Shown in pieces: positions 55,491-64,000 of a stretch of DNA of 64,000 nt. The stretch is from Vibrio splendidus. Its GTDB lineage: Bacteria > Pseudomonadota > Gammaproteobacteria > Enterobacterales > Vibrionaceae. Made by a program: the position numbers and the translations under genes. Under the pieces are notes generated by a model. The model ran no database searches. It was not told the DNA's origin and was given only the letters and a program-made list of their open reading frames with translations. Position 1 is the stretch's first letter. Each line of letters starts with the position of its first letter. The stretch spans positions 868,001-932,000 of the forward strand of contig NZ_LNRF01000001.1 of the NCBI RefSeq assembly GCF_001557875.1. Direction: 5' to 3'.

Positions 55491-56267
55491 ATGAACAGAA
55501 TTATCATTCTCCTTCTTATCGCTTTCTCTATTTTTTCAACATTGATATATATCAACAGCAACTATATTTCATTGGACGAAGAGCCACAACAAGTCCAGAA
55601 AAAAGAAGAACCCAAAGTGAGCATTTTAGTCGCTCAAAAAGAGATCAAACGCTCTCAGCCCTTGACTCCCAATTTTTACGAGAAGAAGTTTGTCCATATA
55701 TCGGACTTAGACGGCTATTACTATACCTTAGAAAAAGACATCGTTGTTCAACCTGGGGCTCTTTTTAAAGAAGACATCAGGGAAGGTACTTATTTAACAC
55801 AAGAGATGATTTCAAACCCGGGCGACCGAGATTATATGTATCTGTCGCTTAATGATGGTGAATTACCTTATTTTTATGAAGTAACAGGCATTGGGGTTGT
55901 ACAAACATCGACTCTCACTCCTGGCGATAAAGTGAGCTTTGTTTCTACTACATCTTCAAAATCAAACCTCGTAGAGAGTGGATATGGAGACATCGGTGAT
56001 TTGGTCAGTCGAGTCATTATTAGTGGAGCGCGAGTATTACAGGTGATTAAAGGTAGCGCAGATACCGACTCACAAGATGCTGAAGATAAAAAATACAGCT
56101 TAGTTATCGCTCTAAATATGCGCAGTGTATTGAAACTCGAAATGGCTCAAAAAATTGGGGATGTAAATATCATTCCTTCAGAAATTGAAAACCGTTATTT
56201 ATCTATTCGCAGTAGTGACTTATTAGAAACACAGTTTGGTGTCAGAGAACTACGTGGTAAGGACTAA
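55491..56267 (+). CDS. cpaB: Flp pilus assembly protein CpaB/RcpC
   Basis: A 258-residue protein with an N-terminal membrane anchor (about 3-24) and a SAF domain at about 45-110 (VSILVAQKEIKRSQPLTPNFYE, then GTYLTQEMIS). RcpC/CpaB proteins sit in the periplasm with the secretin and aid pilus assembly or pilin modification. The next gene starts one base after its stop codon. Confidence 0.85.
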   Translation: MNRIIILLLIAFSIFSTLIYINSNYISLDEEPQQVQKKEEPKVSILVAQKEIKRSQPLTPNFYEKKFVHISDLDGYYYTLEKDIVVQPGALFKEDIREGTYLTQEMISNPGDRDYMYLSLNDGELPYFYEVTGIGVVQTSTLTPGDKVSFVSTTSSKSNLVESGYGDIGDLVSRVIISGARVLQVIKGSADTDSQDAEDKKYSLVIALNMRSVLKLEMAQKIGDVNIIPSEIENRYLSIRSSDLLETQFGVRELRGKD

Positions 56268-56268
56268 C

Positions 56269-57594
56269 ATGAATTTAAACAAACAACATATAGCCTTGCT
56301 ATTGTCTGCAATTCTCTCTTGCCCATTGCTCGCATCTGAATTAATGAACTTAGATCAAGGTGCGGCGAAGACCATTAATTTAAAGAGACAGATATCGACA
56401 GTATTTGTAGCGAACCAAGAGATCGCTGACTATAAAATTATTGATGAAAACAAGGTTGTCGTTTATGGCGTTGGCCAAGGCACTACCTCAGTGATTGTTT
56501 ATGATCGTGGCGGAAACGAAATTTACAATGCTGAATTGGTGGTGAATCAAAGCTTAAGGCTACTAAAGCAGACGCTAATCGCGCGATTCCCTGATGAAAA
56601 CGTAGTGGTTTCCAATGTCGGTGATCAAGTGGTACTCGATGGCATTGTTGGCAGCGAAGAGATTAAACAGAAGATTAATCGCCTTGTTGGTGAAATGCTT
56701 AATAAAGAACGTCGTCGTGCCGCTTACGAACTCAAAGATGCAGACGGCGAAGCGCTAGACGAACTAGAGTACACTGCACAATACAACTACGACCAAGTGA
56801 TTAATAACTTGAAAGTGCTTACTACCGAGCAGATCAACGTAAAACTAACGGTAGCGGAAGTCTCGAGTTCATTTTTAACCGAGTTGGGTGTGACTTATAG
56901 TGACAGCGGTGAGCCAGGTACTTTTGTTAATAAGCTGCTCGACTTTACTGCTCAAGATATTGTTGCTGTTATTTCTGCGAGCGGTGATGACAAGATTGGG
57001 CGCGTACTGGCAGAGCCAAATCTATCCGTTATTTCTGGCGAACAGGCTAGCTTCCTAGCGGGTGGTGAAATCCCAATCGCGGTGCGAGACGAAGACGGCA
57101 TTACCATCTCCTATAAAGAGTATGGTGTTAAATTGGCGATGGTGGCGAAGGTCACGGATACAGAGAACATCCGCTTAACCTTGATACCTGAAGTGAGCTC
57201 AATTGATGAATCAAACAAGACCACAACAGGGCTTATTTCCGTGCCTTCGTTACGCACCAGAAGAGCCCAAACCACGGTCCATTTGAAAGATGGCCAAAGC
57301 TTTGTACTCGCTGGATTACTGACATCAGAAGAGCGCGAATCGTTAACCAAGATTCCAATTTTGGGTGACATCCCAATCTTGGGTGCACTGTTTAGTCACA
57401 CCTCTACTAACCGCTCTAAAACTGAACTCATTATCGTCGCTACGGTTAATTTAGTCGATCCAGTTGAGCAAGAGCAGGTCAAGCTGCCGAGCTTTAGGCG
57501 TACCAGCGACCTTGAACGACTCCTGAGAATCGACCTTTCTGAACTTGATGAGCCAGAGCTAGAAAACACAATTAACCAAGGAGGGTTCAACTGA
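56269..57594 (+). CDS. rcpA: Pilus secretin RcpA/CpaC
   Basis: A 441-residue outer-membrane secretin. Signal peptide to about 24 (CPLLAS). The N-domain is at about 28-100 (AKTINLKRQISTVFVANQEIADYKI in that span), a BON-like region follows, and the secretin core is at about 225-410 with VLAEPNLSVISGEQASFLAGG and the C-terminal IPILGDIPILGALF and TELIIVATVNLV motifs. ATG 56269 follows AAGGA and is preferred to an in-frame start at 56236. It forms the channel through which the Flp pilus exits. Confidence 0.92.
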   Translation: MNLNKQHIALLLSAILSCPLLASELMNLDQGAAKTINLKRQISTVFVANQEIADYKIIDENKVVVYGVGQGTTSVIVYDRGGNEIYNAELVVNQSLRLLKQTLIARFPDENVVVSNVGDQVVLDGIVGSEEIKQKINRLVGEMLNKERRRAAYELKDADGEALDELEYTAQYNYDQVINNLKVLTTEQINVKLTVAEVSSSFLTELGVTYSDSGEPGTFVNKLLDFTAQDIVAVISASGDDKIGRVLAEPNLSVISGEQASFLAGGEIPIAVRDEDGITISYKEYGVKLAMVAKVTDTENIRLTLIPEVSSIDESNKTTTGLISVPSLRTRRAQTTVHLKDGQSFVLAGLLTSEERESLTKIPILGDIPILGALFSHTSTNRSKTELIIVATVNLVDPVEQEQVKLPSFRRTSDLERLLRIDLSELDEPELENTINQGGFN

Positions 57595-58055
57595 TGAAAT
57601 GGATCGCTATTACTCTACTAGCACTGCTTGCCTCAGCTTGTACACATGTTGATAGCACGAACACCAGTGTTATTGAGCAACTAGAAGAACGCTTCGAGTT
57701 TGATACGACGGGGAGCGAAGATTCAATGTCACGCTCTGTGGCTTTTATTCGAGAGCTGAATGCAAGAGAGCCTAAGTCAACGTTCTACGTCAAATACAAA
57801 CCAGATGCGAGTGAGTTCGTGGCTAAGTTTCGAGACAGGTTTAAATCGGAGTCGATTGCCAAAGACAGATACAAAGTCGAACTTGCCGCTGACGATCAGC
57901 AGAAAAATATCCTGATCATAGGGCGATACGTTCGCATTAAAAGCAGTGACTGTGGCGTGATGGTGTTTTCGAAACGTGAAGATTACCAATTTGGCTGTAG
58001 TGTTGAGCACAACCGTAACATTAGTTTGGTTAACCCAATCAAAAAGGCGAAGTAG
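57594..58055 (+). CDS. CpaD/RcpB-like pilus lipoprotein
   Basis: A 153-residue protein with a lipoprotein-type signal (LLALLASAC, Cys16). Its position directly after the secretin, with a one-base overlap, and its size match RcpB/CpaD, which helps the secretin assemble or gate. The mature part has short beta-strands and two cysteines (SSDCGVMVF, FGCSVEH). Sequence similarity to known CpaD is not obvious by eye, so the name rests on context. Confidence 0.7.
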   Translation: MKWIAITLLALLASACTHVDSTNTSVIEQLEERFEFDTTGSEDSMSRSVAFIRELNAREPKSTFYVKYKPDASEFVAKFRDRFKSESIAKDRYKVELAADDQQKNILIIGRYVRIKSSDCGVMVFSKREDYQFGCSVEHNRNISLVNPIKKAK

Positions 58056-58057
58056 CG

Positions 58058-59251
58058 ATGGACTTAGATATTTTATTTCGTAACTCGTCGTCGAAAATGA
58101 AATCGTCGGTTCAAGCGACAGACTTGGTTGTTTCTGACGACAGCACGTTAACTGAATCGATCCAAGATCTTTACGCAATCGAAGGCTTTCCCAAACCTCT
58201 TGAAGTGACCGATATTGATTTGGACGGCGCTTGGAATCAGTCAAACATCAAGTTGAACCATGTTGTATTGGACCTTCGCAGTGCACCAAACGTAATAGAG
58301 CAAGTCTCTGAGATTTCGGTTCGACTGGATGTGAACATCTCTTTACTCGTTCTATGTGATGTTGACTCGATAAAGCTGCGTAACCAAGTGCACGCTTTAG
58401 GTGCGACATATGTGCTGTGGGATTCTGAACTTGATGCGTTACTTGCGGCAATTAAGTCGACGCAAGAGGGGGAAAGCACCGTTAAAAAAACGCGTGTAGC
58501 TAAGCGTATTTTAGTACTCGGAACAAAGGGTGGAATTGGTGTTTCGTGTGTTAGTTCAGTCTTGGCTCACTCTTTGGCTGAACAAGCGAATTTAAAAACG
58601 CTTTTGGTCGATCATGACTCAGGGGCTTTGAATAGCGACATTTATATCGGTGTGAAAGGTTTAAAAGCAAAACACAACAGTATCGATTTGAATCAAATTG
58701 ATATCGACAGTGCCATCGCCAAGACCTACGTACATCCGGTGAAAGACAAGCTTGATTATTTGGTGTTAGAGAAGAACGTCGCTTGTCTCTCTGATCACGC
58801 GTCGACGCTTTACAACCTTTCTAATCAACTGATTGATCAATATAACTTTATTATCGATTCAGCGCCGCTGTCTTGTTACGAAGAAATGCACGATCAGGAA
58901 TTGTCAGATAAGTACCATCGCATCTTTATTGTTTGTGAACCGTCGGTGTCTTCATTGCGCTCCTATAACTCTTTGAAGAAAAAGATAGGTAAATCCGAAC
59001 ACCAAATCATTTTCAATTTAAATAGGCCAGCAAAGGACTTTATGGTGACGCTTGCTAGCGCTAAAGAGCGGATCAAAGCCAAAGACAGCATTGACTTCAT
59101 GTATGAACCGTCGCTCGAGAAGATGGTGGTCCAGCAAGGTATCAATGAGTTGCTTAAATCCAAGTCCTCGTCCGCTGTGCTGAGTATGGTCGCGACATTG
59201 ACGGGTAAGAAAATTAAACCTAAATCACGCTTTAGTTTGTTTAGAAAATGA
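58058..59251 (+). CDS. tadZ: Pilus localisation ATPase-like protein TadZ/CpaE
   Basis: A 397-residue MinD/ParA-like protein. A receiver-like N-terminal domain (about 20-135) precedes the ATPase-like domain. The deviant Walker A reads GTKGGIGVSC at 155-164: the signature Lys157 is kept, but the usual P-loop Lys is Val162. It probably places the pilus machine at a cell pole. It overlaps tadA by four bases. Confidence 0.88.
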   Translation: MDLDILFRNSSSKMKSSVQATDLVVSDDSTLTESIQDLYAIEGFPKPLEVTDIDLDGAWNQSNIKLNHVVLDLRSAPNVIEQVSEISVRLDVNISLLVLCDVDSIKLRNQVHALGATYVLWDSELDALLAAIKSTQEGESTVKKTRVAKRILVLGTKGGIGVSCVSSVLAHSLAEQANLKTLLVDHDSGALNSDIYIGVKGLKAKHNSIDLNQIDIDSAIAKTYVHPVKDKLDYLVLEKNVACLSDHASTLYNLSNQLIDQYNFIIDSAPLSCYEEMHDQELSDKYHRIFIVCEPSVSSLRSYNSLKKKIGKSEHQIIFNLNRPAKDFMVTLASAKERIKAKDSIDFMYEPSLEKMVVQQGINELLKSKSSSAVLSMVATLTGKKIKPKSRFSLFRK

Positions 59252-60513
59252 ATCAATTAAAAGAAATCTACATTCAACTTCGCGATGAAATTTTCGATGC
59301 GTTGGATGCGGCGACACTCGTCGAAATCAGTAATCAAGAGCTCGAAGAGCAGCTTAAAGACTCTGTGAATATCTTGATCGATAAGAAGCAGTTGCAAGTT
59401 AGCTCCTTGAAACGGGTTGATTTGGTTAAGGCACTGCTTGATGAACTGAAAGGCTTGGGACCACTGCAAGCCTTGGTCGATAACGATGACATCTCGGATA
59501 TTATGATCAATGGGCCTTCGGATATTTTCATTGAAATCAATGGCAAGGTAGAACAGTCGCCGATTCAATTTGTTAACGAAAAGCAGTTAAACACTATAGC
59601 TAAGCGGATCGCCTCTAACGTAGGGCGTCGTATTGATGAATCTAAGCCACTTTGTGACGCACGTTTAATGGATGGCAGCCGTGTCAACATCGTAATACCT
59701 CCGCTGGCGATTGATGGTACTTCCATTTCTATTCGTAAGTTCAAAGAGCAGAAAATTAAGCTCGAGAACCTTGCAGAGTTTGGTGCTATGTCTGTTGAGA
59801 TGGCAAAGCTTTTGTCGATTGCTAGCCACTGTAAATGCAACATATTGATCTCTGGTGGTACAGGTTCAGGTAAAACAACGCTACTCAATGCGTTATCTGG
59901 TTTCATCGGTGAAGGCGAACGTATCGTTACCATAGAAGATGCTGCCGAATTGCAGCTTCAAAAACCGCATATCGTTAGGCTTGAAACTCGACAAGCCAGT
60001 GTTGAAGGTACGGGAGAAATTACTGCGCGCGATCTCGTGATCAACGCTCTTCGTATGCGCCCAGACAGAATCATTGTGGGTGAGTGTCGTGGCGGAGAAG
60101 CGTTCGAGATGCTTCAAGCAATGAATACCGGCCATGATGGGTCGATGTCGACATTGCACGCCAATACGCCACGCGATGCGATTGCTCGTACTGAAAGCAT
60201 GGTGATGATGGCAACCGCGAGCCTGCCGATATCTGCAATACGCAGAACCATCGTGAGTGCAGTAGACCTGATTGTTCAGGTAAAGCGTCTTCATGATGGC
60301 AGCCGTAAGGTGATGTATATTTCGGAAATTATCGGCATGGAAGGGGATAGCGTAGTGATGGAAGATATTTTTCGTTACGAGGCGAGCTCCGATTTTAAAG
60401 ATGGGAAAATGGTCGGTGAGTTTAGAACGCCTGGCTTATCTACCCGCTCTGTCATTTATGAACGTGCTAAGTTTTTCGGGCTAGAGCAAGCGGTCAGGGA
60501 GATCTTCTCATGA
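59248..60513 (+). CDS. tadA: Pilus assembly ATPase TadA/CpaF
   Basis: A 421-residue secretion ATPase of the VirB11/PulE superfamily that powers Flp pilus assembly. Walker A is GGTGSGKTT at 203-211. The Asp/His boxes and Walker B follow ([49 protein letters not shown]). The N-terminal half has the ISDIMINGP motif of this clade. The end overlaps tadB by four bases. Confidence 0.95.
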   Translation: MNQLKEIYIQLRDEIFDALDAATLVEISNQELEEQLKDSVNILIDKKQLQVSSLKRVDLVKALLDELKGLGPLQALVDNDDISDIMINGPSDIFIEINGKVEQSPIQFVNEKQLNTIAKRIASNVGRRIDESKPLCDARLMDGSRVNIVIPPLAIDGTSISIRKFKEQKIKLENLAEFGAMSVEMAKLLSIASHCKCNILISGGTGSGKTTLLNALSGFIGEGERIVTIEDAAELQLQKPHIVRLETRQASVEGTGEITARDLVINALRMRPDRIIVGECRGGEAFEMLQAMNTGHDGSMSTLHANTPRDAIARTESMVMMATASLPISAIRRTIVSAVDLIVQVKRLHDGSRKVMYISEIIGMEGDSVVMEDIFRYEASSDFKDGKMVGEFRTPGLSTRSVIYERAKFFGLEQAVREIFS

Positions 60514-61424
60514 CATTCATTCTGATTGCGTCATGGAGCGCGTTGCTGATCTACTTCCTTATTCATCGATCTCGTCAAAACAAAAAGTTGAGTAGCTTGA
60601 TCGAGATGGAGGCTGAATTCGAAGGGGTAAAGGGCGTTCGATCTGTTATTGATTCTCAGCAGTTTGAAGAGAGCTACAAAGCCAGATTCCGGAAAAGCTA
60701 CAAGAAGATAGTCAAGGTATTTCAGCCTAATATGTCGCTGAAGCTTATTTTGTTTGTCTGTGTTTCTGCGTCAGCGGTGTATGCCATCAATGAGTTCTTC
60801 TTAAGACAGGATTACCTTGTTTGCCTGATGATCGCTGAGCCCGTTTTGTTCTTCGTTTTTTATAACAAGCTCAAGCAGAGACAGATGGACCGGTTTAAAA
60901 CCAACTTTCCTGATGCCTTAAACATTTTGAGTGGGGCGATATCTTCTGGGCAAAGTATTATCCATGCATTTGAATATGTTGGTAAGCAACTTGATAACGA
61001 GGTAGGGAAAGAGTTCAAATTTATGGCCGAGCGCCTACTGATAGGTGAGGCCCCTGATGACGTACTGGAACGAAGCAGCAATACATTCCCTTATTTAGAA
61101 TATTTTTTCTTCGCTTCAACAATCCGTATCAACCTAGCACGAGGTGGTCAGCTAAAAGATGTGATCAACAAAATTAACCGACTCATGTTTGATTCGAGGG
61201 CGGTAGAGAAGAAAAAGAATGCGTTGACCTCTGAAGCGCGCGCATCGGCAAAAATTATTGCCTGCTTACCGGTAATATTCCTGATCATTTTAAAGTTCAC
61301 TAGCCCAGAGAACTACAGCTTCGTTATGTTCGAAGAAGCTGGTCAGCCGATTTTTTATTACGTTCTAGTAAGTGAGTTGCTCGGGTTCTTTTGCATTTGG
61401 CTGATATTGCGAGGTGTTAACTAA
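60510..61424 (+). CDS. tadB: Pilus inner-membrane platform protein TadB
   Basis: A 304-residue protein with a GspF-type domain at about 130-260 (FPDALNILSGAISSGQSIIHAFE, in that span). Membrane segments lie near the N-terminus, at about 80-120, and as two helices at the C-terminus. With TadC it forms the membrane platform on which TadA acts. The stop shares a base with the tadC start. Confidence 0.92.
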   Translation: MTFILIASWSALLIYFLIHRSRQNKKLSSLIEMEAEFEGVKGVRSVIDSQQFEESYKARFRKSYKKIVKVFQPNMSLKLILFVCVSASAVYAINEFFLRQDYLVCLMIAEPVLFFVFYNKLKQRQMDRFKTNFPDALNILSGAISSGQSIIHAFEYVGKQLDNEVGKEFKFMAERLLIGEAPDDVLERSSNTFPYLEYFFFASTIRINLARGGQLKDVINKINRLMFDSRAVEKKKNALTSEARASAKIIACLPVIFLIILKFTSPENYSFVMFEEAGQPIFYYVLVSELLGFFCIWLILRGVN

Positions 61425-62290
61425 TGGACATGAAAACCCTGGGTATTTGGGGGGCGATATTTATAGTTTCAATGGTGCTTGCCACGTACTGCTTGCGATT
61501 TTGGGACAACACCAGAGCAAATATTGAAACCCGAAAGATCATTGGTTCGACACGCGAAGAGAAGAAACGAACCGACTTATTTAAATCGATATTATCTCGA
61601 ATCAGTTTTAATAAAGATGAAACTAAACGCAAGTTAGTGGCCGCGGGTTTTTATAGTGACTTTCTCGCTGATGCTTATTACCTACTTAAAATCATTCCTT
61701 TTAGTATCTGCTTGATTCTTATTGGCTTTGATTTTTATAGCGGAGAAACCGAAGTACTGTTTTCTTTGTTGTATTTATTGGGCGCGTTATTAGCGTTTGT
61801 TATTGCGCCCGATACTTATGTGTCTGCTCGGGGTAAAGCCAATATCAAACACATTAGTTCGAGATTGCCTTTTTTACTCGACCTGATGAATGTGTGTGTT
61901 CATACCGGGATGACTATCGAATCGAGCCTGGAATACTTAGCTAAGGAACTTCATTCGGTCGATAGCAACCTTGCCCACGTCGTTCGAGTTACGGTGGAAC
62001 GCTCACGTCTTGTTGGCTTGGAAAAGGCGCTAGAGGAGTTTTACGACCTTGTACCAACCAGTGAATCGCAAAGCTTTGTGATGACCATGGTGCAGAGCTT
62101 GCAGTTTGGTTCATCTGTAGGCCCTGTATTGGCAATGCTAGCGACCGATATTAGAGAATTGAACATGATGGATCTGGAAGAAAGAATTGGGAAGATGGGG
62201 GCAAAAATGTCCATCCCTCTGATCGCTTTTATCATGGTTCCTATTGTTGTTCTCATTGCTGCCCCAGGTATTTTAAGGATGTTGATGTGA
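61424..62290 (+). CDS. tadC: Pilus inner-membrane platform protein TadC
   Basis: A 288-residue protein with N-terminal membrane segments, a GspF-type cytoplasmic domain (about 140-260: LPFLLDLMNVCVHTGMTIESS, split over that span, and FVMTMVQSLQFGSS) and a C-terminal hydrophobic helix. It pairs with TadB. It overlaps tadB by one base and tadD by four. Confidence 0.92.
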   Translation: MDMKTLGIWGAIFIVSMVLATYCLRFWDNTRANIETRKIIGSTREEKKRTDLFKSILSRISFNKDETKRKLVAAGFYSDFLADAYYLLKIIPFSICLILIGFDFYSGETEVLFSLLYLLGALLAFVIAPDTYVSARGKANIKHISSRLPFLLDLMNVCVHTGMTIESSLEYLAKELHSVDSNLAHVVRVTVERSRLVGLEKALEEFYDLVPTSESQSFVMTMVQSLQFGSSVGPVLAMLATDIRELNMMDLEERIGKMGAKMSIPLIAFIMVPIVVLIAAPGILRMLM

Positions 62291-63417
62291 TTAAAAAGTA
62301 TTTATTTATCACTGTGCTCTTCGCTTTACTCTCTGGTTGTACAACCGTGAATAATCAACTTGAGACCAAAGAACAACTACTCATAGGGGCCGGCGATTCG
62401 CAGAAACTTATCGAGTTCTACAAAGCAAACATACAGTCTGACCCTATATATAAAGTAAAACTCGTTAACCTGTATTTAGACCTAAAGGATATCAAGTCGG
62501 CGGAGCTATATCGCAATACCTATAGCGAGAGCAACCTTGATGACCCGGAATACATACTAACTAATGCTCGTATTTACTATCAGAAAAAGAACTTTGAACG
62601 CGCGCTAGAAGAACTAAATAAATACCGTGACGAAGGTGGTACCGAATATGAGTATCAACTTTTAACCGGAAAAATTCTGGCTCAGCAGAAGCAGTTTGTC
62701 CAAGCCATCGAACACTTTGAAGAGAGTCGTAAACAAGGTGCATCTGATAGAGAGGCCGGTAATAACATTGCCGTGGTGAAAATAATGCAGGCTGATTATT
62801 TAGGTGCGACGGACATTTTATATGACCTATATCTTTCGAATCCGAATGATCAAAGAGTGAGCTCTAACTTGATTCTTTCTTCAGTTAAATCTCAAAGGCC
62901 AGATATCGCACTCGAGGTTTTGAAACATTCAAATAGTGATGAACAAGCGCGTAAGCAACTCAAGGCGCTAATGAGGTCAATATCTAAAAGCGGAGGGAAC
63001 AAGACCGTGACACAGTCAACAATAGAGATGGAACAACAGTTTATTGGCTCTCAAGCTAATTCAGGTGGCTTTGTTGCCCCAACATCACGTGTGAGCAAGC
63101 TTGATGCTACCAAAGACTTTCAAGCGTCTAAACACAGTGTGGACGGTTCGGTACTTGATCCTAGAAAACTTAAACCAAACGCAAAGCCTATTTATCGCGT
63201 ACAAGTTTTGGCAACGTACACTGCGATTCCTTCAGACTTTTTGAATTATTTGAAAACAAACTATGGCTCTGTCTATTCCTATACACATGGGCTGTGGAAG
63301 CGTTACTGCATAGGTGATTTCAATGATCTGGATGAAGCCAAGGCGTTTCTCAATAGCATTGATATCAAAGGAGCATTTGTTGTTGATTACACCAAGAAAA
63401 GGTATGTCCGTTTATGA
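62287..63417 (+). CDS. tadD: TPR lipoprotein TadD with SPOR-like C-terminus
   Basis: A 376-residue lipoprotein (lipobox LLSGC, Cys18). Residues about 40-235 are helical TPR repeats (for example ILTNARIYYQKKNFERALEEL), the TadD hallmark needed for secretin stability in related systems. A linker of about 60 residues leads to a C-terminal domain (about 300-376, YRVQVLATYTAIPSDFL and YCIGDFNDLDEAKAFL) that has the look of a SPOR peptidoglycan-binding domain. Such a tail is not a standard part of TadD. It overlaps tadC and tadE. Confidence 0.82.
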   Translation: MIKKYLFITVLFALLSGCTTVNNQLETKEQLLIGAGDSQKLIEFYKANIQSDPIYKVKLVNLYLDLKDIKSAELYRNTYSESNLDDPEYILTNARIYYQKKNFERALEELNKYRDEGGTEYEYQLLTGKILAQQKQFVQAIEHFEESRKQGASDREAGNNIAVVKIMQADYLGATDILYDLYLSNPNDQRVSSNLILSSVKSQRPDIALEVLKHSNSDEQARKQLKALMRSISKSGGNKTVTQSTIEMEQQFIGSQANSGGFVAPTSRVSKLDATKDFQASKHSVDGSVLDPRKLKPNAKPIYRVQVLATYTAIPSDFLNYLKTNYGSVYSYTHGLWKRYCIGDFNDLDEAKAFLNSIDIKGAFVVDYTKKRYVRL

Positions 63418-63950
63418 GATCGTTTAAACGAAAGCAAAAGGGTGCATTGACGGTTGAAGTCGCTATGGGTATTCCGATTTTCCTCGCGATTGTCTTTGGC
63501 TGGGTTGAGATCTGCATTTTGACGTTTTCAATGAGTATGACTGACCACGCATTAACGACGGCAGTGATGCGAACCAAAAAAGCGGGTGACTCGAGTAGTA
63601 GTCAATCCATTAACTACGGGCAAATGATCAAAGATGAGTTGAACAAAGCCGGTGGAGCATTATGGAGTAACGTCGTTAAAGAGGGCAGCGTCATCATTCA
63701 TGTGAACTATTTCCGAGACTACGAAGGTTTTCTGAAATGCACTGACACTTATGCCTCTGCAGACAAGTGCCCAGATAAGAAAGATGAACCAGAAGACATG
63801 GCACTTGCAGTTTACGCTTTGGAATACACTTACGATCCCATTGTGTCTATTTGGTTCCCTGATATGCCGATAAAGCGCGAAGTTATTACGATCCAAGAGT
63901 ATGAAAGATGCTCTTTCAAAATTGGTCAGGGGGCAGGTTGTGCAAGTTAA
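63414..63950 (+). CDS. tadE: Minor pseudopilin TadE
   Basis: A 178-residue pseudopilin. A basic leader ends at Gly10; the mature part starts ALTVE, with Glu15 at +5, followed by a hydrophobic helix, as needed for TadV cleavage. The rest is a periplasmic domain with cysteines (FLKCTDTYASADKCPDKK) that may form disulfides. TadE and TadF are thought to initiate or regulate pilus assembly. Confidence 0.88.
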   Translation: MRSFKRKQKGALTVEVAMGIPIFLAIVFGWVEICILTFSMSMTDHALTTAVMRTKKAGDSSSSQSINYGQMIKDELNKAGGALWSNVVKEGSVIIHVNYFRDYEGFLKCTDTYASADKCPDKKDEPEDMALAVYALEYTYDPIVSIWFPDMPIKREVITIQEYERCSFKIGQGAGCAS

Positions 63951-64000
63951 ACAAAAAGGATCGTTTGCGGTTGAACTGGCGATGGTGCTTGTCTTTGCTT
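63940..64000 (+). CDS. tadF: Start of pseudopilin TadF (cut by window end)
   Basis: From GTG 63940, with AGGGGGCAGG just before it, the frame reads QVKQKGSFAVELAMVLVFA and runs off the window. A Gly followed by SFAVE puts Glu at +5, the pseudopilin processing pattern. It overlaps the end of tadE by 11 bases. An in-frame ATG at 63901 is a possible earlier start. Position after tadE supports TadF. Confidence 0.7.
   Translation, partial: MQVKQKGSFAVELAMVLVFA

Noticed and set aside
1..64000. CRISPR arrays, insertion sequences, integrons, prophage, tRNA or rRNA genes
   Set aside because: Scanned for regular spaced repeats, transposase or integrase motifs and RNA gene signatures; none were seen.

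Overview
The window looks like a gammaproteobacterial chromosome segment from a marine Vibrio, probably of the Splendidus clade and plausibly the second chromosome. This is an inference from the protein families: a PrtV-type M6 protease of 918 residues, a DUF3332 lipoprotein, transaldolase and transketolase in tandem, a GlyGly-CTERM protease, many chemoreceptors and c-di-GMP proteins, and a complete Tad pilus cluster. No tRNA, rRNA, CRISPR array, insertion sequence or prophage was seen.

Layout. 0.4-3.4 kb: a DUF4382 lipoprotein, then an AraC regulator next to an EamA exporter. 3.4-11.7 kb: a thiamine salvage and uptake operon (thiD-thiZ-thiX-thiY-tenA-thiM) behind a TPP riboswitch. The riboswitch output can be read from the sequence: a hairpin covers the thiD ribosome binding site, and a competing helix can form with the aptamer's own 3' strand. 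thiE lies beyond a chemoreceptor on the opposite strand. 11.8-22.8 kb: mixed accessory genes, including a PACE-type efflux protein with a divergent LysR regulator, AraC regulators, a secreted amidohydrolase with a DUF3299 protein, an OprB-like porin, an outer-membrane barrel and a diguanylate cyclase. 22.9-26.9 kb: a four-gene membrane operon (HlyD-type adaptor, DUF2955 protein, AI-2E family protein, potassium channel) divergent from an AraC regulator. 26.9-30 kb: a DUF3332 lipoprotein, small proteins and a 0.9-kb stretch without genes that holds an orphan terminator. 30-36 kb: an HD-GYP response regulator overlapping a 1656-residue hybrid sensor kinase, probably one phosphorelay lowering c-di-GMP. 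36-38.5 kb: a LysR/MFS divergent pair with a duplicated operator-like sequence. 38.7-41.9 kb: a PrtV-like M6 protease preceded by a small secreted protein resembling the protease's own propeptide start. 42.2-45.2 kb: a broken Lrp-type regulator, an Aer-like chemoreceptor with a well-formed promoter and operator palindrome, and a small barrel protein. 45.3-49.8 kb: tal-tkt (pentose phosphate pathway) divergent from a SorC-type regulator; the shared intergenic region has five copies of one half-site. 50-53 kb: a second M6 protease with a GlyGly-CTERM tail. 53.7-64 kb: the Tad/Flp pilus locus (LysR regulator, tadV, flp, cpaB/rcpC, rcpA, a CpaD/RcpB-like lipoprotein, tadZ, tadA, tadB, tadC, tadD, tadE and the start of tadF), running off the window end.

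The most interesting items are the TPP riboswitch switching helices, the propeptide-like gene in front of prtV, the SorC half-site array, the sensor kinase with a large unassigned periplasmic insert paired with HD-GYP, a LysR-gene terminator embedded antisense in tadV, and several degenerate or very small genes.
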